Below, in pieces: positions 1-11,863 of a stretch of 64,000 bases of DNA. The notes under the pieces were generated by a model, which saw only the letters and a list, made by a program, of their open reading frames with translations, had not been told where the DNA came from and ran no database searches. The position numbers and the translations under genes are program-made. Each line of letters opens with the position of its first letter. Within the stretch, counting starts at the first letter, position 1. This DNA comes from Medicago truncatula (taxonomy: Eukaryota > Streptophyta > Magnoliopsida > Fabales > Fabaceae), in the NCBI RefSeq assembly GCF_003473485.1, contig NC_053043.1, positions 14,208,001-14,272,000 on the forward strand, written 5' to 3'.

Positions 1-487
1 TTGAAGTTCTCTCTCCTCTTCCTTCAAAAATGAGCTGAAACACTTAAGTAGTACACAGTGACAGACAAAATCGCACTGCGCCAGTGAAAATCGCGCCACG
101 GTTGAAGCGTACGACAACCTTATCCACAAAATCGCGCCACGATTTGCTTCAGCAGAAACCATCCATTCTGCCAGCAAAATCGCGCCACACCTCTGAAAAT
201 CGCCCCACGATTTTCAGCTTTCAGAGCATCACAATTTGAAGACAATTTCAATAGTAGTAAATACTATTGTTCCCACTCATAAAGTATATAGTGTTCAATT
301 TTGTGAAAATAATTTTCTACACGCAAAACCAGATTTAATTCCTACTCATATAGTATAGTCTACAATCATAAAAGGAATGCACACGTAGTAAAAATTTAAT
401 AGCATGGCTCCCACATAGTTTCAATTTTGTAAAAATAATATTCCTCACGTAAACCCAACTTTAATTAATTCACTTCACATTTAGTTC
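1..487. other. Intergenic, GC-richer repeated motif cluster at the left edge
   Basis: There is no coding evidence here. Between about 66 and 220 a short motif of the form AAAATCGCGCCACG recurs four to five times with small changes, near 87, 128, 176 and 205. This is much GC-richer than its surroundings. It could be part of an LTR or other repeat entering from the left. The rest is AT-rich with no clear signal. Confidence 0.4.
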
Positions 488-494
488 TATAAAT
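488..494 (+). promoter_or_regulatory. Candidate TATA box
   Basis: TATAAAT lies about 80 bases upstream of the ATG at 573. An A-rich leader lies between them. It is the only positional support that the small ORF at 573 is transcribed. Confidence 0.35.
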
Positions 495-572
495 TGGAAC
501 AATTTTGTAACCAATTCATTCCATGCAATCACAAAAAAAATAAAAGAAAATCTCATTGATATAATATAAGCT

Positions 573-656
573 ATGGCAAAATTCATCTCTGCTTCAATTG
601 TTTTAGTTCTTCTTGTTGTGACAACTATGATCAATGGAGCCTACTGCTGTGGATAA
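573..656 (+). CDS. Possible tiny secreted peptide (signal peptide-like ORF, 27 aa)
   Basis: The ORF starts MAKFISASIVLVLLVV and ends NGAYCCG before TAA. It has a short basic N-terminus, a strongly hydrophobic core and small residues before the Cys pair, as in a plant secretory signal peptide. A TATA box and a plausible leader precede it. Alone it would be almost all signal peptide, so it is probably the first part of a cysteine-containing peptide gene. A GT at 649 could be an intron donor, but no AG acceptor before about 715 joins it in frame to the open frame at 709-783. It is therefore either a broken gene or a very short ORF. I do not recognise the family. Confidence 0.3.
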   Translation: MAKFISASIVLVLLVVTTMINGAYCCG

Positions 657-708
657 ATTTTGAATTAAATTTAATTTATGTCTTCGGTTGTGTTTATCCA
701 CTGACGAG

Positions 709-783
709 TACAGCAAGTTTTGCTCAAACATTGCACCAAGTGGTAGTGATTCTCCTCCTATGCCTGAAAACACTCTTCCATGA
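709..783 (+). pseudogene. Possible mature-peptide remnant downstream of the signal-peptide ORF
   Basis: An open frame reads YSKFCSNIAPSGSDSPPMP and a few more residues (ENTLP), then TGA. It is Ser/Pro-rich with one Cys, like the mature part of small plant signalling peptides. It follows an AG at 707-708 but is out of phase with the only upstream donor at 649. I treat it as a frame-shifted remnant of the peptide gene starting at 573. It could also be chance. Confidence 0.2.
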
Positions 784-2166
784 TTATTGTTACTGAACAT
801 GGCTGGTGTGTCTTAATAATATATCTATATCTATATATAATAATGTTGTGTGAGAGATTGCTATAATATCCAATATTATATAGCTAAATAACCTTTATGG
901 GCAGGGCCTCTGGCTCTTTGTATTACCTAAATAACATTTAAGCACTCTTTAAGATATATATATATATATATAATTTCTTTTTGTACTGATATAATATCTC
1001 ATTTCCCCATCCATTAATTAGAGAAAGAAAGATCACAATTAGAACAAAAAAAAATTAGATAAAGAAAGATGAGTTAAACTAGAGAGGGTTGGTCAAGAGG
1101 AGGACTTGTGTTAGACATACATGGTTTAGATTCAAATGTTCCACTACTTTTTTTTTTATATGCAGATTACATATATTTTATATAGGTTCTATTTTCTTTT
1201 AACATATTTTATATAAGTGCTCGATAGAATTTAACCCGTCAATCACTCAATCTAAGTTGGATATGCTAATTTGTAACTTGTATTATTGGTTTTTGGCCAG
1301 TTTTATTTTGTATTTGATACTTTGTTCTTCTTCCGGTTAGACACACCTTATATTTGATAAGGATTTTTTTAAATATATATTTTGTCTTTGGTTGCTTACA
1401 AAAATCAGTAGCAATACAATCAGACAACAAATCAATTACCCAAGGATTAATCATATATATAACCGTCCCTAAATAAATACTCATTTAACGGGCTACCTTA
1501 TTGGCCTTCCTTCTAGAGAATTCAACTAACAAGTTTGAACATAAATGATGAAACCATAGATAGACAAATCCAAACATAAATTATTAAAGCTATCCACCAC
1601 TAATTTTGCATAAAATATAACATTGTTAAGCCTCAATTCACCAATCTGTTTTGATAGTTTACTCTAACCAAAGGTCTCTCCATCCTTGACTTGAAGAGAT
1701 GGAGCAAAAAATGTGTTTTAATCTCGACAAGGTTATCCTCATAATCTCTAACACACATATTAATACCAATTACCAACCTTGTTATTCAAAAGAGTTGCAT
1801 CCACGTTACATTTCAATAAAGGAATGCTTCTTTAAATGAACTATACTAAGATGATAAGATGCACTTCGTTTCAATTATTTCCTACATTGTTGCGTAAGTA
1901 ATACTTAGGTGTATTTGGCCCAACTTTTTGTAGGTCTAAAGGTTACTTTAAGAATAAAGTTGAAAATTAAAACTTGAAAGTTAAAGTTGTTTTGCACTTG
2001 CTGTTTTTTTCAACTTAATTCTTATTTTTTAAGTTAAGATTTGTTTGGTAAAATATTTTTATGTATTATTAGTATATACAAAAAAAGATGAACATATTAA
2101 TCACATGACATTTTAATCACATGATCCACATTTTTCACAAAATATTTCTATCTTACCGCACATATC

Positions 2167-2168
<2 letters not shown>
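784..2168. other. AT-rich intergenic DNA, nothing identified
   Basis: This stretch has homopolymer runs and short TA tracts, for example near 955-972. No ORF shows recognisable protein similarity and I see no RNA gene. Confidence 0.5.
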
Positions 2169-2230
<62 letters not shown>

Positions 2231-2234
2231 CGCG
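2169..2234. repeat. (TA)n microsatellite followed by a GC dinucleotide run
   Basis: About 28 TA units run to 2225 and are followed immediately by GCGCGCGCGC to about 2235. Alternating purine-pyrimidine sequence of this kind can form cruciform or left-handed DNA. It directly abuts the hAT-like end at 2235, so it may mark the insertion site. A reading frame across it (YIYIYI...) is not a protein. Confidence 0.9.
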
Positions 2235-2989
2235 CAGGGGCGGAGCTACATTGCTGCCCCACCCCCCTCAACTCTTGATTTTTCTATACCAATTTTTCTA
2301 TGTTTTCCTGTTTCGAATACCCTCAAAATTGGCTTTTGCACCTTATTGTCTTTTGCACCAACAATGTGACACTACATGCTAGCTAGCTGTCCAACCTATA
2401 ATGCTTTCTTGAGCACATATTTTATATTATTATGAAAATAGTATAACATAAAATCACGAAATTGGCCACTAAGTCAAACTCATGCAATTATTTGCTTTAT
2501 AGAATAATATTACGGTCCAGTTCATTCTTTATTGTTTAATATTACGGCTCAGTTCATTCTTTATTGTTAACCTTCTAATTTTTAGAAGAATGAGTCCTAA
2601 TCTAGAGTTCGACTATGAGATAAGTAAAATATGACTAAACATTATTTTACTCATAAATCGAAGACGGATTCTCCCGAACGACTCATTTTTTAAATGGAGT
2701 TTACCAATCACTTTAGATCAATCACTTGGTTTGTTACGGGTCATTTTTATCAAACATATTTGGATGTTTTAAAGTAGAATTAATTTACTTATTTTTAGTT
2801 AAGCTTTTAGCCTTGAATTTATTGTTCAATTCACTTTAATCTAAATATATTCAAACATAAAATATTTTACATTCAACTAACTTCTAATAAGAATCAATTA
2901 CATAAAATCAATTCATTCAAAATAATTTTTGCCACCCTAGCACCAAACACACGTTGAACCCCTCTTCCAGGGTCTTGGCAACGCCACTG
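2235..2989. mobile_element. Candidate non-autonomous hAT-like element
   Basis: The left end reads CAGGGGCGGAGC. The right end, on the opposite strand, reads CAGTGGCGTTGCC. These imperfect inverted termini resemble the CAGRGGCGGAGC ends common on plant hAT-type elements. The interior (about 755 bp) is AT-rich and non-coding. The 8-bp flanks do not match, so the exact boundaries and the target duplication are not established. Confidence 0.4.
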
Positions 2990-3903
2990 TATATGTGTGT
3001 GTAGTTAAAATATCTGTCAAGAATGAAAATAAATCTAATCAAGAATTATTTTACCTAAAAATTAAATTTGGATTCTCCCAAACATGTGTGTATATATGTC
3101 GTTTAAAATATCTATCAAAAAATAATAATTGTCTACACTCAAATAATAACAATCCTCCTCCTCGGGTTCTCAGGTTCGATTCAATTCGATGTTAATTTGA
3201 TCGAGTTAGTTTAACTTCTTAAAAAAAATAAAAAATAACAACAATGTTACATTCAGGAGAAGAAAAAAAAACAATTTTTTTTTTGTACAAAAAAAACAAC
3301 CAATGTTTTTTTGGTACTGAAAAAAAAATAAGGTTACAAAAAAGTATTTGTAAGAACTTCCAATTCATTTCGCAACAAAGCGATTTGCACCTTACTCAAA
3401 ATTTGCAAAATCATAGTTCATGGGAATAACATATTGGTATTTATTACAATACATTACAATAATAACATTTCATTTCATGTACCTTTTCCAACAACAAAAA
3501 AAAACATGTCTTGTACCCTGATCACCTACTATTCACAATGATTTTCACTCAAAATACAAATTCATAAGTATTTACTATAGTAATCAGCATCGACATTTGT
3601 GTGTTTGGTGTCTAATATTTATCAATATTTGATAAATATTACCGATGTTTGGTGTCACATATGTAGCACTGACGCATGCTACATTCAATCACTTCCACTT
3701 TCTTAAACTATTACCGATGTTTGTGTGAGTATGGTGTCCGGTGTCTGCGATGGTGCTTGACAAGTAATCACCGATGTAAGGTATGAACTCACTAAGCCTT
3801 AAGGTATGAAATCACAGGCTAATCTTTGTTGTAATACTAGGCTGGCAACTTCAAACTTGAAAGAACAAACATGTATGCACAACACAATGAATTGAAGTTC
3901 TTC
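2990..3903. other. Intergenic, low complexity, 3' flank of the LIN-like gene
   Basis: A-rich and T-rich runs occur at 3222-3340. Repeated fragments of the type ACCGATGTTTG(G)TGT occur at about 3640-3775. No gene is visible. The last few hundred bases probably include the 3' UTR of the minus-strand gene whose stop is at 3904. Confidence 0.45.
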
Positions 3904-6900
3904 CTATAGAGGGATCCAGCCCTAATGAAAAATTGGGAAATGTCATCATGTCTAGACATTCTTTTTAGGGAAATAAATAAAAAGAAGTTAGATGAGTTAG
4001 TTGTGTTTACCTTGATTAGTCCCTTCTCAGTACCACAAAAAATAATGTCATTGGCAGCATAGATGCTTGTTATCCTGCTCCCTGCTGATAATCTCCCCAA
4101 CTTTTTTGGCACTCCTCTCAACCAGATCTGTTTGACAAATTGGTTTCAAGTTAAGCAGTTGATTTTGCGTTGTTCTAGTTAATAGTATTAGGTTATTACT
4201 TTTACCTGAATGCTGCTTGCTGATGAGCTAGAGATTAGGTATAAGAAATCTTCTACCACTTCCATGGCTACCACATTATCTCCTTTGTCAGTAAGGATTG
4301 AAATTTTGGGTTTTGCACTTCTTTTCCATTCCTATATCATAATTCATCCATGTAAGGACAACACAAAGCTTTTTTTTAAGCTCAAAAGTTTTAGTTCTCA
4401 CCTTGAATGTTGTTCCTTCAACATGCTTACTTGCACTATAGAGCCAATCTCTATAGGCTACAATTGAATTGATTGGTTTACTTTGCTTCCTCCAACTTCT
4501 TGTAGGTGGTTTGATTTCTAGTTCCCTATTGTGTGTTGTGTTATACTCCTAAAATAAAGCAGATCATGATTGTATTTTGTTGATTCCATAATGTATGTCA
4601 AACAACACCAGAAGAAAAAGAAAAAAAAACTAACCTGTATGCTTGAGTCTGTGCAGCCAATATATAACTTTCCATGATCCACTGCCATGCATTTTCCATG
4701 CTTACCTTTGAAAATATCCCTTATCTCTCTTGATTTGTTAACAAGCTGAAAAAAAGTAAACAAGACAAACTCATCAGTTGTTATAATTGTCCCAAGTTTT
4801 TGTTATCCAAGACATGAAGGTAGCAAAACAATGGTTAACTTCTTTTTTTTAGAAAGTCTATTATCTAAGATTCGTTGAACCATCCGCTATCAGGCCACTC
4901 AGGTCTCATTCTAGATGTGAAGGTCCGAAAATGTGGTTATAAGTGGTGGATAGTCCTTACCTTCAAGGCAATTTAATAGGGTTGTGTTAGGCCCAACTCA
5001 AATTCTAAGATGAAACAACTAGATTATAGAGAGGATTTTGTGCTATATGTGTGATTTTGCTTTGAATTTTCAGTTACTCAGGTCATAAATCATGGAAAAT
5101 TTAAAGCATCACCTTTATTCCTTGTTTTTCACTAATTGCGAAAATTGTCTCGCCATGTGCGCGCAAATGATGAACTGGTTCCTTCATGACTATCACTTCA
5201 AGACATTCAAGATTTCTTTGGTTCATTTTCCACACCTATTATGTGCATGTTATTGTAAGATAATTAATTCATTCACTTTTGCTATTAGAAATCTTCGTAG
5301 ATAATAGAAAGTGGAAACCATAAAATAAAGTTTTAACCTTACCCTTATGGTTTTATCAGTGGATCCACTTAAAAGACTGTCTAGTGGTTCATAAATTGAA
5401 AAGCATGTCACCGACTTCTTGTGCTCCTTAATGTCCCATAAAAGGCTAGCTGAGTGCCCCCTAATATCCCAGACCTTTTGAAAACACCAACAGACAATAG
5501 TTTTGTTAGAACAGATACCGTGGTTCAAAAGAAAACAGATACAAAAAAACGCAAACATAGAACACTCAAGATTCGATCAATTATATTATTTAAACTTAGG
5601 ATTATATATTATGACATGTGTTTAAACACTATGGTCTAGTTTACATGATTACCCCTGAACCGTACCAAAACAGGTTTTATTATTTCAATACAGAAATTTA
5701 CACCACAGAAACTGACATTAGTTAGGTATGACCAGCAACATTTTTGTATTTTGCTGAATAAGAGAAAATGGTTACATTGATGACTTATAAATATGATAGC
5801 TACATAACTCATTGACTCAAATCATATATGTTATTACCTTAATTGATCCATCTGAATATCCACTGAACAACAGTCCCTTGTAGTATATGAGGGAGCAAAC
5901 TGATGTGCTAAAGTTCCGACCTGCCTCAAGGATTTGTGTATGAACACAAGAAATACGCTGCTCTTACCACCATGATGATTAAGGTGATGCAAAAAAATAA
6001 ATTAGTTAGTGCTTACTGCAATTTAATTACTGTTTATACTAAAGTTGCAATATGGCTCAAGGATTTGATGAATCATGCTAATTATGAGTAATTTACTAAA
6101 GTTCTTTAACTTAGATAATGTTTTTCCAGTGTTACAAGTTGGTACGTAAATGAGTACTTACTGATGTGTTTGGAAGTAAGAAATCAGCTACCCTATGTAA
6201 CTCCTCAGCCATCCAGGTTATGTTTGAAAGTCGTCTTAATGATTCCTTTACTCCTTCCGAGAATTGCATTAGTTTTTGCTTTCCTACATGAAAAATGGCT
6301 GTCTTACTTAGAAGAGGCAATTGATATTTTTTTTATCATGATTCATTATGTGTTCATCATTTTCTTAAATAAATCGGTTAAGTGAACAAGTTATTTCCCT
6401 TTCTGTCCAGTCAGTCCATGGACAAAATGCTCAGAGACTGCTGCCAAGTAAGATCTAGTTTGGATAAACAACTTAATTAAGTTCTAATAGGCTATATGAT
6501 AAACGTTTATCATATAAGTGTTTCTGTCTAAGCTATTTCAATAACAAAAGATAAAATAAATTCAAACTGTTTTCATATAAGCTATTTCCATAAGCTCTCC
6601 CAAGCAGTCTCTCAGGTGCTTATACTAGTAAATAAACTCAAATAAACCAATCCAAACAGAACCTAAGTGCTGAATTTGTTGAGTTCAATTTAGATGAATT
6701 GCCATTGTCGTGACATTTTTTAAGTAACATAACTGAGGTAAGGACAAGCCTCATAAAACAAGAAAAACTGACAAGGACAATACCTTTCCCTGAGGCATAA
6801 TTATACATGCACATACATGCCAAAAGTCTTTCATCCAATTCCATCCCAGGATGCAGAAATTGCTCAATTCCTCTTAATACAATCTCAGATGCAGAATTAC

Positions 6901-9900
6901 TGAGGCTGTCTGGATTTTTTGATATTTGACATCCAAGCCATGAGATGGCTATAAGGCAGTCTCTAGAAACCCTTTTAATCTTGCTTCTCAGTCCTCTCTC
7001 TAAAGTATGGAAGATTGAATCTCCAACACTTATGATACATTTGGAAATTTTGCTGCACCATACATCTATGCTTGTATCCTGCATGTTATGAATTTTATTT
7101 ATGTCCTTAGTTGTTATCAACAACACTGCTCATAATAAGAAGTGTGAATACATATTACGATACAGATGCAATATGACATGGATACGGAGATACATGAGGA
7201 AAAGTACTTGTGAATTTTGATCATAACACGTAGGCATAGTCACATATCTCTCGACATTTATTTGGATATATTATTTCTACTGTGATGAACGCGACGCAAA
7301 AAACATATGACTTAGTGTCTTTAGTTAGTAAGACATATCGAAAATGTATTGTATCTGACAAACAACTGTGTTTTTAGTTGGTAAGAAGTATCCTAGATGT
7401 ATCTTAGAAGTATCGGTGAAAATATTTTCAAAGAGAATTAAAAAGATTACCGGATACTTTATACTAAGTATCCGGAAATATTGAACACATCACACATGTC
7501 ACACACTAATATTTCTCCATTTTTTAAAGTATTTTGGCTTCACAGCTGCTCATTCATATTACTTTTTAACATATAAGAATCATTTTTGGAAGCTTACCTG
7601 TAGACTCTGATCCAACCAATTGAAGTTTCGTATCATGTTTTGATGATAGGGAGAGGTCAAGCCTGTCTTTCTCAGAAGCCATGCTGCTGTATATGATTCT
7701 CCTGTCCAAGCGTATGTACCAGCAAGATTTGATAGAATGGATGCCGATAATATATGTTCTGAGCTTTCTTCAGATGTCAATGTCCTTAGAAGAATCTGCA
7801 CAGCTTCTTCTCTGAACAAGCTTTTATCAGTTGGGTTCTGCATGATAGTGTTGTTTGACAATGTATATAAATTAAATCCTATTCAAGTATAATATTTTAA
7901 TGAAAGGGAAAAATATTCTTCTATGGCTTTATGCAAAATGTAAATTTTTAAAAAACGGTTTGAGGCCAAGATTAAGGCTGTCTACACGCCCACATCATGA
8001 CAGTAATTGTGACAATATAAGTCTCGTTTGACCGCAAAACAAAAAATCGTTACAGAAGTTTTTAGACGTGGTCTGTGACAGCAATTGTGGCATGACACAA
8101 GTTTTTTTATGTCTCTGCGATCTCATTGTTGTGACTATATCATCCATATTATACTGCAATATCAAAAATCATGAAACAATCACAATTTAAGACCCTGGCC
8201 AAATGTATCATTTAGTGACTTGATACTCAAACTTTTAATATATTGGATCCATAAGATATTCTTCTTTGATGAATGTCATTGTTGCCTCTTAGCAAATTAT
8301 CAACCACATGTAAATAGAATTAACAGAATGCAAATGGAATGATCCAATCTTTGTTCCCTAGGACTTTCTTCATGATAAGAATTTGTAACCTATAAACTTA
8401 AATTTTTCTGAATTTAAAACATTACCAATGTGTCTAACTGAATCAATAGGTTAGCAGCTAAAATCTGGTGATCAGGTTGTAATTGATGGGCACAATGCAT
8501 TAGTATCTGCATAATATTGATTCTGCTTTCTTGTTTTATCCTCTGCAGCAGATTAATAGCTGATGATCTGAATAAATCAAAATAGAAAAATGAAATCAAA
8601 TCATTCTATCTACTATTTGAAGACATCGATGCTACAAATTCTACTTAATTACATTCGAAAGAAAATACAAATGAAATAACTGGTTACATAGTTACATACC
8701 TTGGTATGCATAGGATTTCCTGAAAAAACTCGAGCGCCGTGCATTTGGCATGAACATTTTCCGTCTCTAGAAGGTGTAGAAATGGAGCAAGAGGAGTGAA
8801 CTGTGACACATACTTTCTACACTGTGAATCAAACTGCATGCATTTTATAAGAATGGTAGTCAAAGACAAAAACTCATCAAGATTATGATTTCTTGCAACT
8901 TCTATAAGTCCACTGAGAACATGAGGGGAACTGATTACTTCCAAATGCATGTTATTTGTAGCATAGTCAATTGAAGTTACAAGTTCTTCAATGATCATCA
9001 ACGATGCTGCATGAGGTGTCATAAGAAGTGATTCTTCTTGCTTATTACTCTTGTAACAACTTTGTGATGAAGTGCATACAATCTCTACTAATATTGGCAA
9101 AATTTCCAGTGTATTTATATCTATAGGAGATGGATATATTAAATAGATTAGAATTGCTGCTTCATGAACATTTTGTTTTAGGGCACTTGCTAAATCACAT
9201 AACCTTAAACCTTTTTTCTTCACATCTTCTATAATTGACTTGTTCCTTGAAATTATTGTTGTTAGAATTGATACTGATGTTCTTAGTTCCTTTTCCTCTT
9301 TCGAAGTTGAGATCACTATAAGTAGTTCATCCAAAATCACATCCTTTAATGAACCATAATTAGTTCCTGATGAACTGATTAAACTCTCAAAAATCGATGC
9401 AGTGTCTACAATATACTCTTCACCACATTTTTCTAATGTTTGCAATTTCATCTTAGAACTTTCTTCGCGGTTTTTCGGGCCGAGTTTATGATTTCTGCTT
9501 GCATGATCAAAGAGATGGAATTCTAGTGGCTGCAATGCTTCTTCGATTAATAAATCCTCGACACGGCAATTTAAATCAATACTCATTTTTTCTATCCGTT
9601 TCGAGATCGATAAAGCAACAACATCTTTTGTGAATCTGCTTGAATCAAGGTTAATTATGTTTTTTGAACTCAGCTGTTCTTGCATCACATCTTGAGGATC
9701 CATTGGGTGAACCTTCCCATACTGCCACTAAAATATTTAAGAGAAACAAAAGTGGCTTATTTTATACTGTAAAAAATTTGAAAGTGTTTCAATAAAATGT
9801 ATTATTAATTATGCTAATAATCGAATTAAATTAAATAAAAACTTACTGTATTGCAAGTTTTCAATCTTTGTTCATGTTGAACTGAAGTAGAAGATACACA

Positions 9901-10819
9901 GCTGGTATTGGATACATCCCTGTCCATATCAGTAAGTCACTCTTAGAAGATAAAGTACTAATATAAAAAAAATAAAAATTCAATGTTCTAGCTTAAAGAA
10001 AGCATATCTTATGTATTTCTTGCCAATAATATTATCTCTTCTTATCAATATTTTATCATATCATTGAGCTAACATTTCATATCATGTTTAGTCCCTACTT
10101 TATTCCTCAAACTATTGAACTTCAAAACACAGAAAGTTAATTTCTCTCATTGATTAATCTTACATATAATTTGCTGAATTATTGCTGCAATAACTGCTCC
10201 ACCATGGAATCTCTCCATAAAGCATGACCTGATAATACACCAAACACTCCTTATATCTCCTTGCCTTCTCCTTAACAATTACTTCATTGATTTCTTCCTC
10301 AGAATTCAAAGAACTAACAAATTCCAAACTTCTATTTTCATGCTTCTTGAAAAGACTTTCACAAAGTTGAGGTGCAAATTCATTCCAAACAAGCTTTGGA
10401 GAAACCAAAACAGCTTGAAGAAAATGAAGTGCAGCTTGCCATTCATCACCTTGAAGCTTCCTAACAACTGAGAGATAAAAGTAAGAGCAACAAACCAAGT
10501 AATGATTTGGAATTGAAGCAGTGAATTCATCTTCATCAAGCATTGCTGGAACTTGAAGCATTTCTTCTGACTTTTTAAGGTTAAAAGATCTTTGTTCTGG
10601 ATGTTGTGATTGTATTGCAATTTCAATGTTGTCAATGCCATAATAAAGATTGGATAAGACTGATTGGTCAGAGAATTCAAAGAATTCTTGGTTTTGAGTC
10701 CTTAAGTTTGATATACATCTTGTTTTTAGAGTGTTCCTTGTTTTTTCATTTTGTATTGTGTTGAGAATGTACCTGTTGATTGAAACTAGCACCCATATGT
10801 ATTTGAGGTCTATCATCAT
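3904..10819 (-). CDS. LIN-like ARM-repeat/WD40 protein, apparently without a U-box (15 exons)
   Basis: CDS exons (minus): 10819-10164, 9919-9847, 9727-8700, 8567-8426, 7837-7598, 7078-6784, 6283-6162, 5957-5838, 5474-5343, 5235-5113, 4745-4635, 4548-4402, 4331-4206, 4127-4011, 3921-3904. They sum to 3,450 nt, phases agree at every junction, and the product is 1,149 aa. The N-terminal ~240 aa match the helical region of LIN/Cerberus-type proteins; residues ~245-810 are ARM-like helices. A conserved segment (GKQKLMQFSEGVKESLRR, WMAEELH) then leads into WD40 blades at ~853-1149 (HTQILEAG, LLFSGYSDGSIKVWD, LLSGSTDKTIRVW, IKPPTRSWR) and the family C-terminus GWIPL. LIN/Cerberus are E3 ligases for rhizobial infection. 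Here YGKVHP leads straight into the ARM region and no CPI...U-box signature is present. This resembles the LIN-like/At3g06880 clade more than LIN itself. The start is the first ATG of exon 1. Confidence 0.88.
6453..6666. mobile_element. MITE in intron 6 of the LIN-like gene
   Basis: The left end (TCTAGTTTGGATAAACAAC) and the complement of the right end (TTAGGTTCTGTTTGGATTGG) form imperfect inverted termini around about 210 bp rich in AAGCTATTT/ATAAGC words. The same style of terminus appears at 19075-19331 and in the 16307-17162 insert. This is consistent with a common legume hAT-type MITE family. Confidence 0.5.
7142..7500. repeat. GATAC/GTATC-rich repeat in intron 5 of the LIN-like gene
   Basis: This intronic stretch is filled with GATAC, ATACG and GTATC words. 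It ends with a palindrome-like pair (CCGGATAC...GTATCCGG, about 7450-7478). The same vocabulary fills 14058-14570, so both look like diverged copies of one dispersed repeat. Confidence 0.45.
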
Positions 10820-10902
10820 ATCATAGTCTTGAGATGATGTTGATGAAAGAGGTAATGTGGAGGGGAAGTGTGAGCCTTTTGTTTGTTACTTAGGTGTAGA
10901 AG

Positions 10903-10914
10903 ATATATATATAA
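10903..10914 (-). promoter_or_regulatory. Candidate TATA box of the LIN-like gene
   Basis: A TATATATATA tract on the minus strand lies about 85-95 bases upstream of the proposed start at 10819. The spacing fits a short leader. This rests on position and composition only. Confidence 0.3.
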
Positions 10915-10919
10915 TGCAG

Positions 10920-11260
10920 GTCTGTTTGTTGCATATTATATAAATAGATAAAAAGTGACTTTTTTTTATAGATAAGTTAATATATATAGTTGTTATCTTA
11001 TTGTTTTTCTCTTTTACTGATTTTAACTATGGTCATTCAACTTCATTAACTTTTAACTCAAGTTAGTTCAGACTTCTATATCATTTAAAGAAATTGGTTT
11101 TAACATTTAATAATTTAAAGTTTATTTTTAAAAGATTTTTTGAAAAATAGAAGTTACATTGTACTTGTTTACCATAATGTAAATCACTTTTTTATATAAA
11201 AAACATCATTTATCAAAAATGTTATTTAAGAAAAACTATTCAAAATAGCTTTTATATTTT
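10920..11260. other. Intergenic upstream of the LIN-like gene
   Basis: AT-rich DNA without ORFs or repeats that I can name. It likely contains the distal promoter of the minus-strand LIN-like gene. Confidence 0.4.
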
Positions 11261-11863
11261 AGGCAAAATTACTTCATGGATCATTTATATCTTATTTAAT
11301 TGTAACAGTTAAGTCTTTTATCTTTTCTTTGTCTCGTTCAAGTCATTTATCTTATTTATTTGTAACAATTGAGTCCTTTGTCTTATTTTTTTGTTCTGTT
11401 CAAATCATTTATCTGTTAAAATGTGTACAAATTAGTCTTTTCTTCATTTATTTTATTAAAAAAAGGTGTTGAGGTGGTTTGCCCCAAGTATGATTATTAG
11501 TAATAATTAATTTTTATTATAAATAATTTTCCTCGTTAAAAAACTCAGAAAAACAAATATTCATCTTCTTATTCATATGTTCATCACATTCACCATCATC
11601 ATATTTTTCATCAAACCCATAAAATTCAAATCAAATTATTAAGATTTAGTGTCTCAAATCAAAACTTAGAAAACACCAACCCTAATAATTATATGTGGCT
11701 TGTCTCATTAATGTTTTTTTAATGAAAATGAAAAAGAAAAGAAAAAAGACCAACTTGCAAACATTTCAAGAGATAAACAATTTGAATGGGACAAAAAAAA
11801 AACCATAAAGGATTAAACCGTTACAAATAAGTAAGATTAAGGACCACTAAAGTAATTTTGCCT
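11261..11863. mobile_element. Non-autonomous TIR element, ~600 bp
   Basis: The left end AGGCAAAATTACTTCATGGA matches the complement of the right end (AGGCAAAATTACTTTAGTGG). Similarity continues inward over at least ~90 bp, including TTATTTGTAAC and AATCCTTTAT-type words. The interior is non-coding. The flanks outside GGC/GCC are TATATTTTA and TATATTTAT, 7 of 9 identical, which suits a 9-bp Mutator-type target duplication that has drifted. Confidence 0.6.

Noticed and set aside
2121-2369. 82-codon frame with a YIYIYI stretch
   Set aside because: It is translation of the TA microsatellite and the flanking repeat. It has no protein features.
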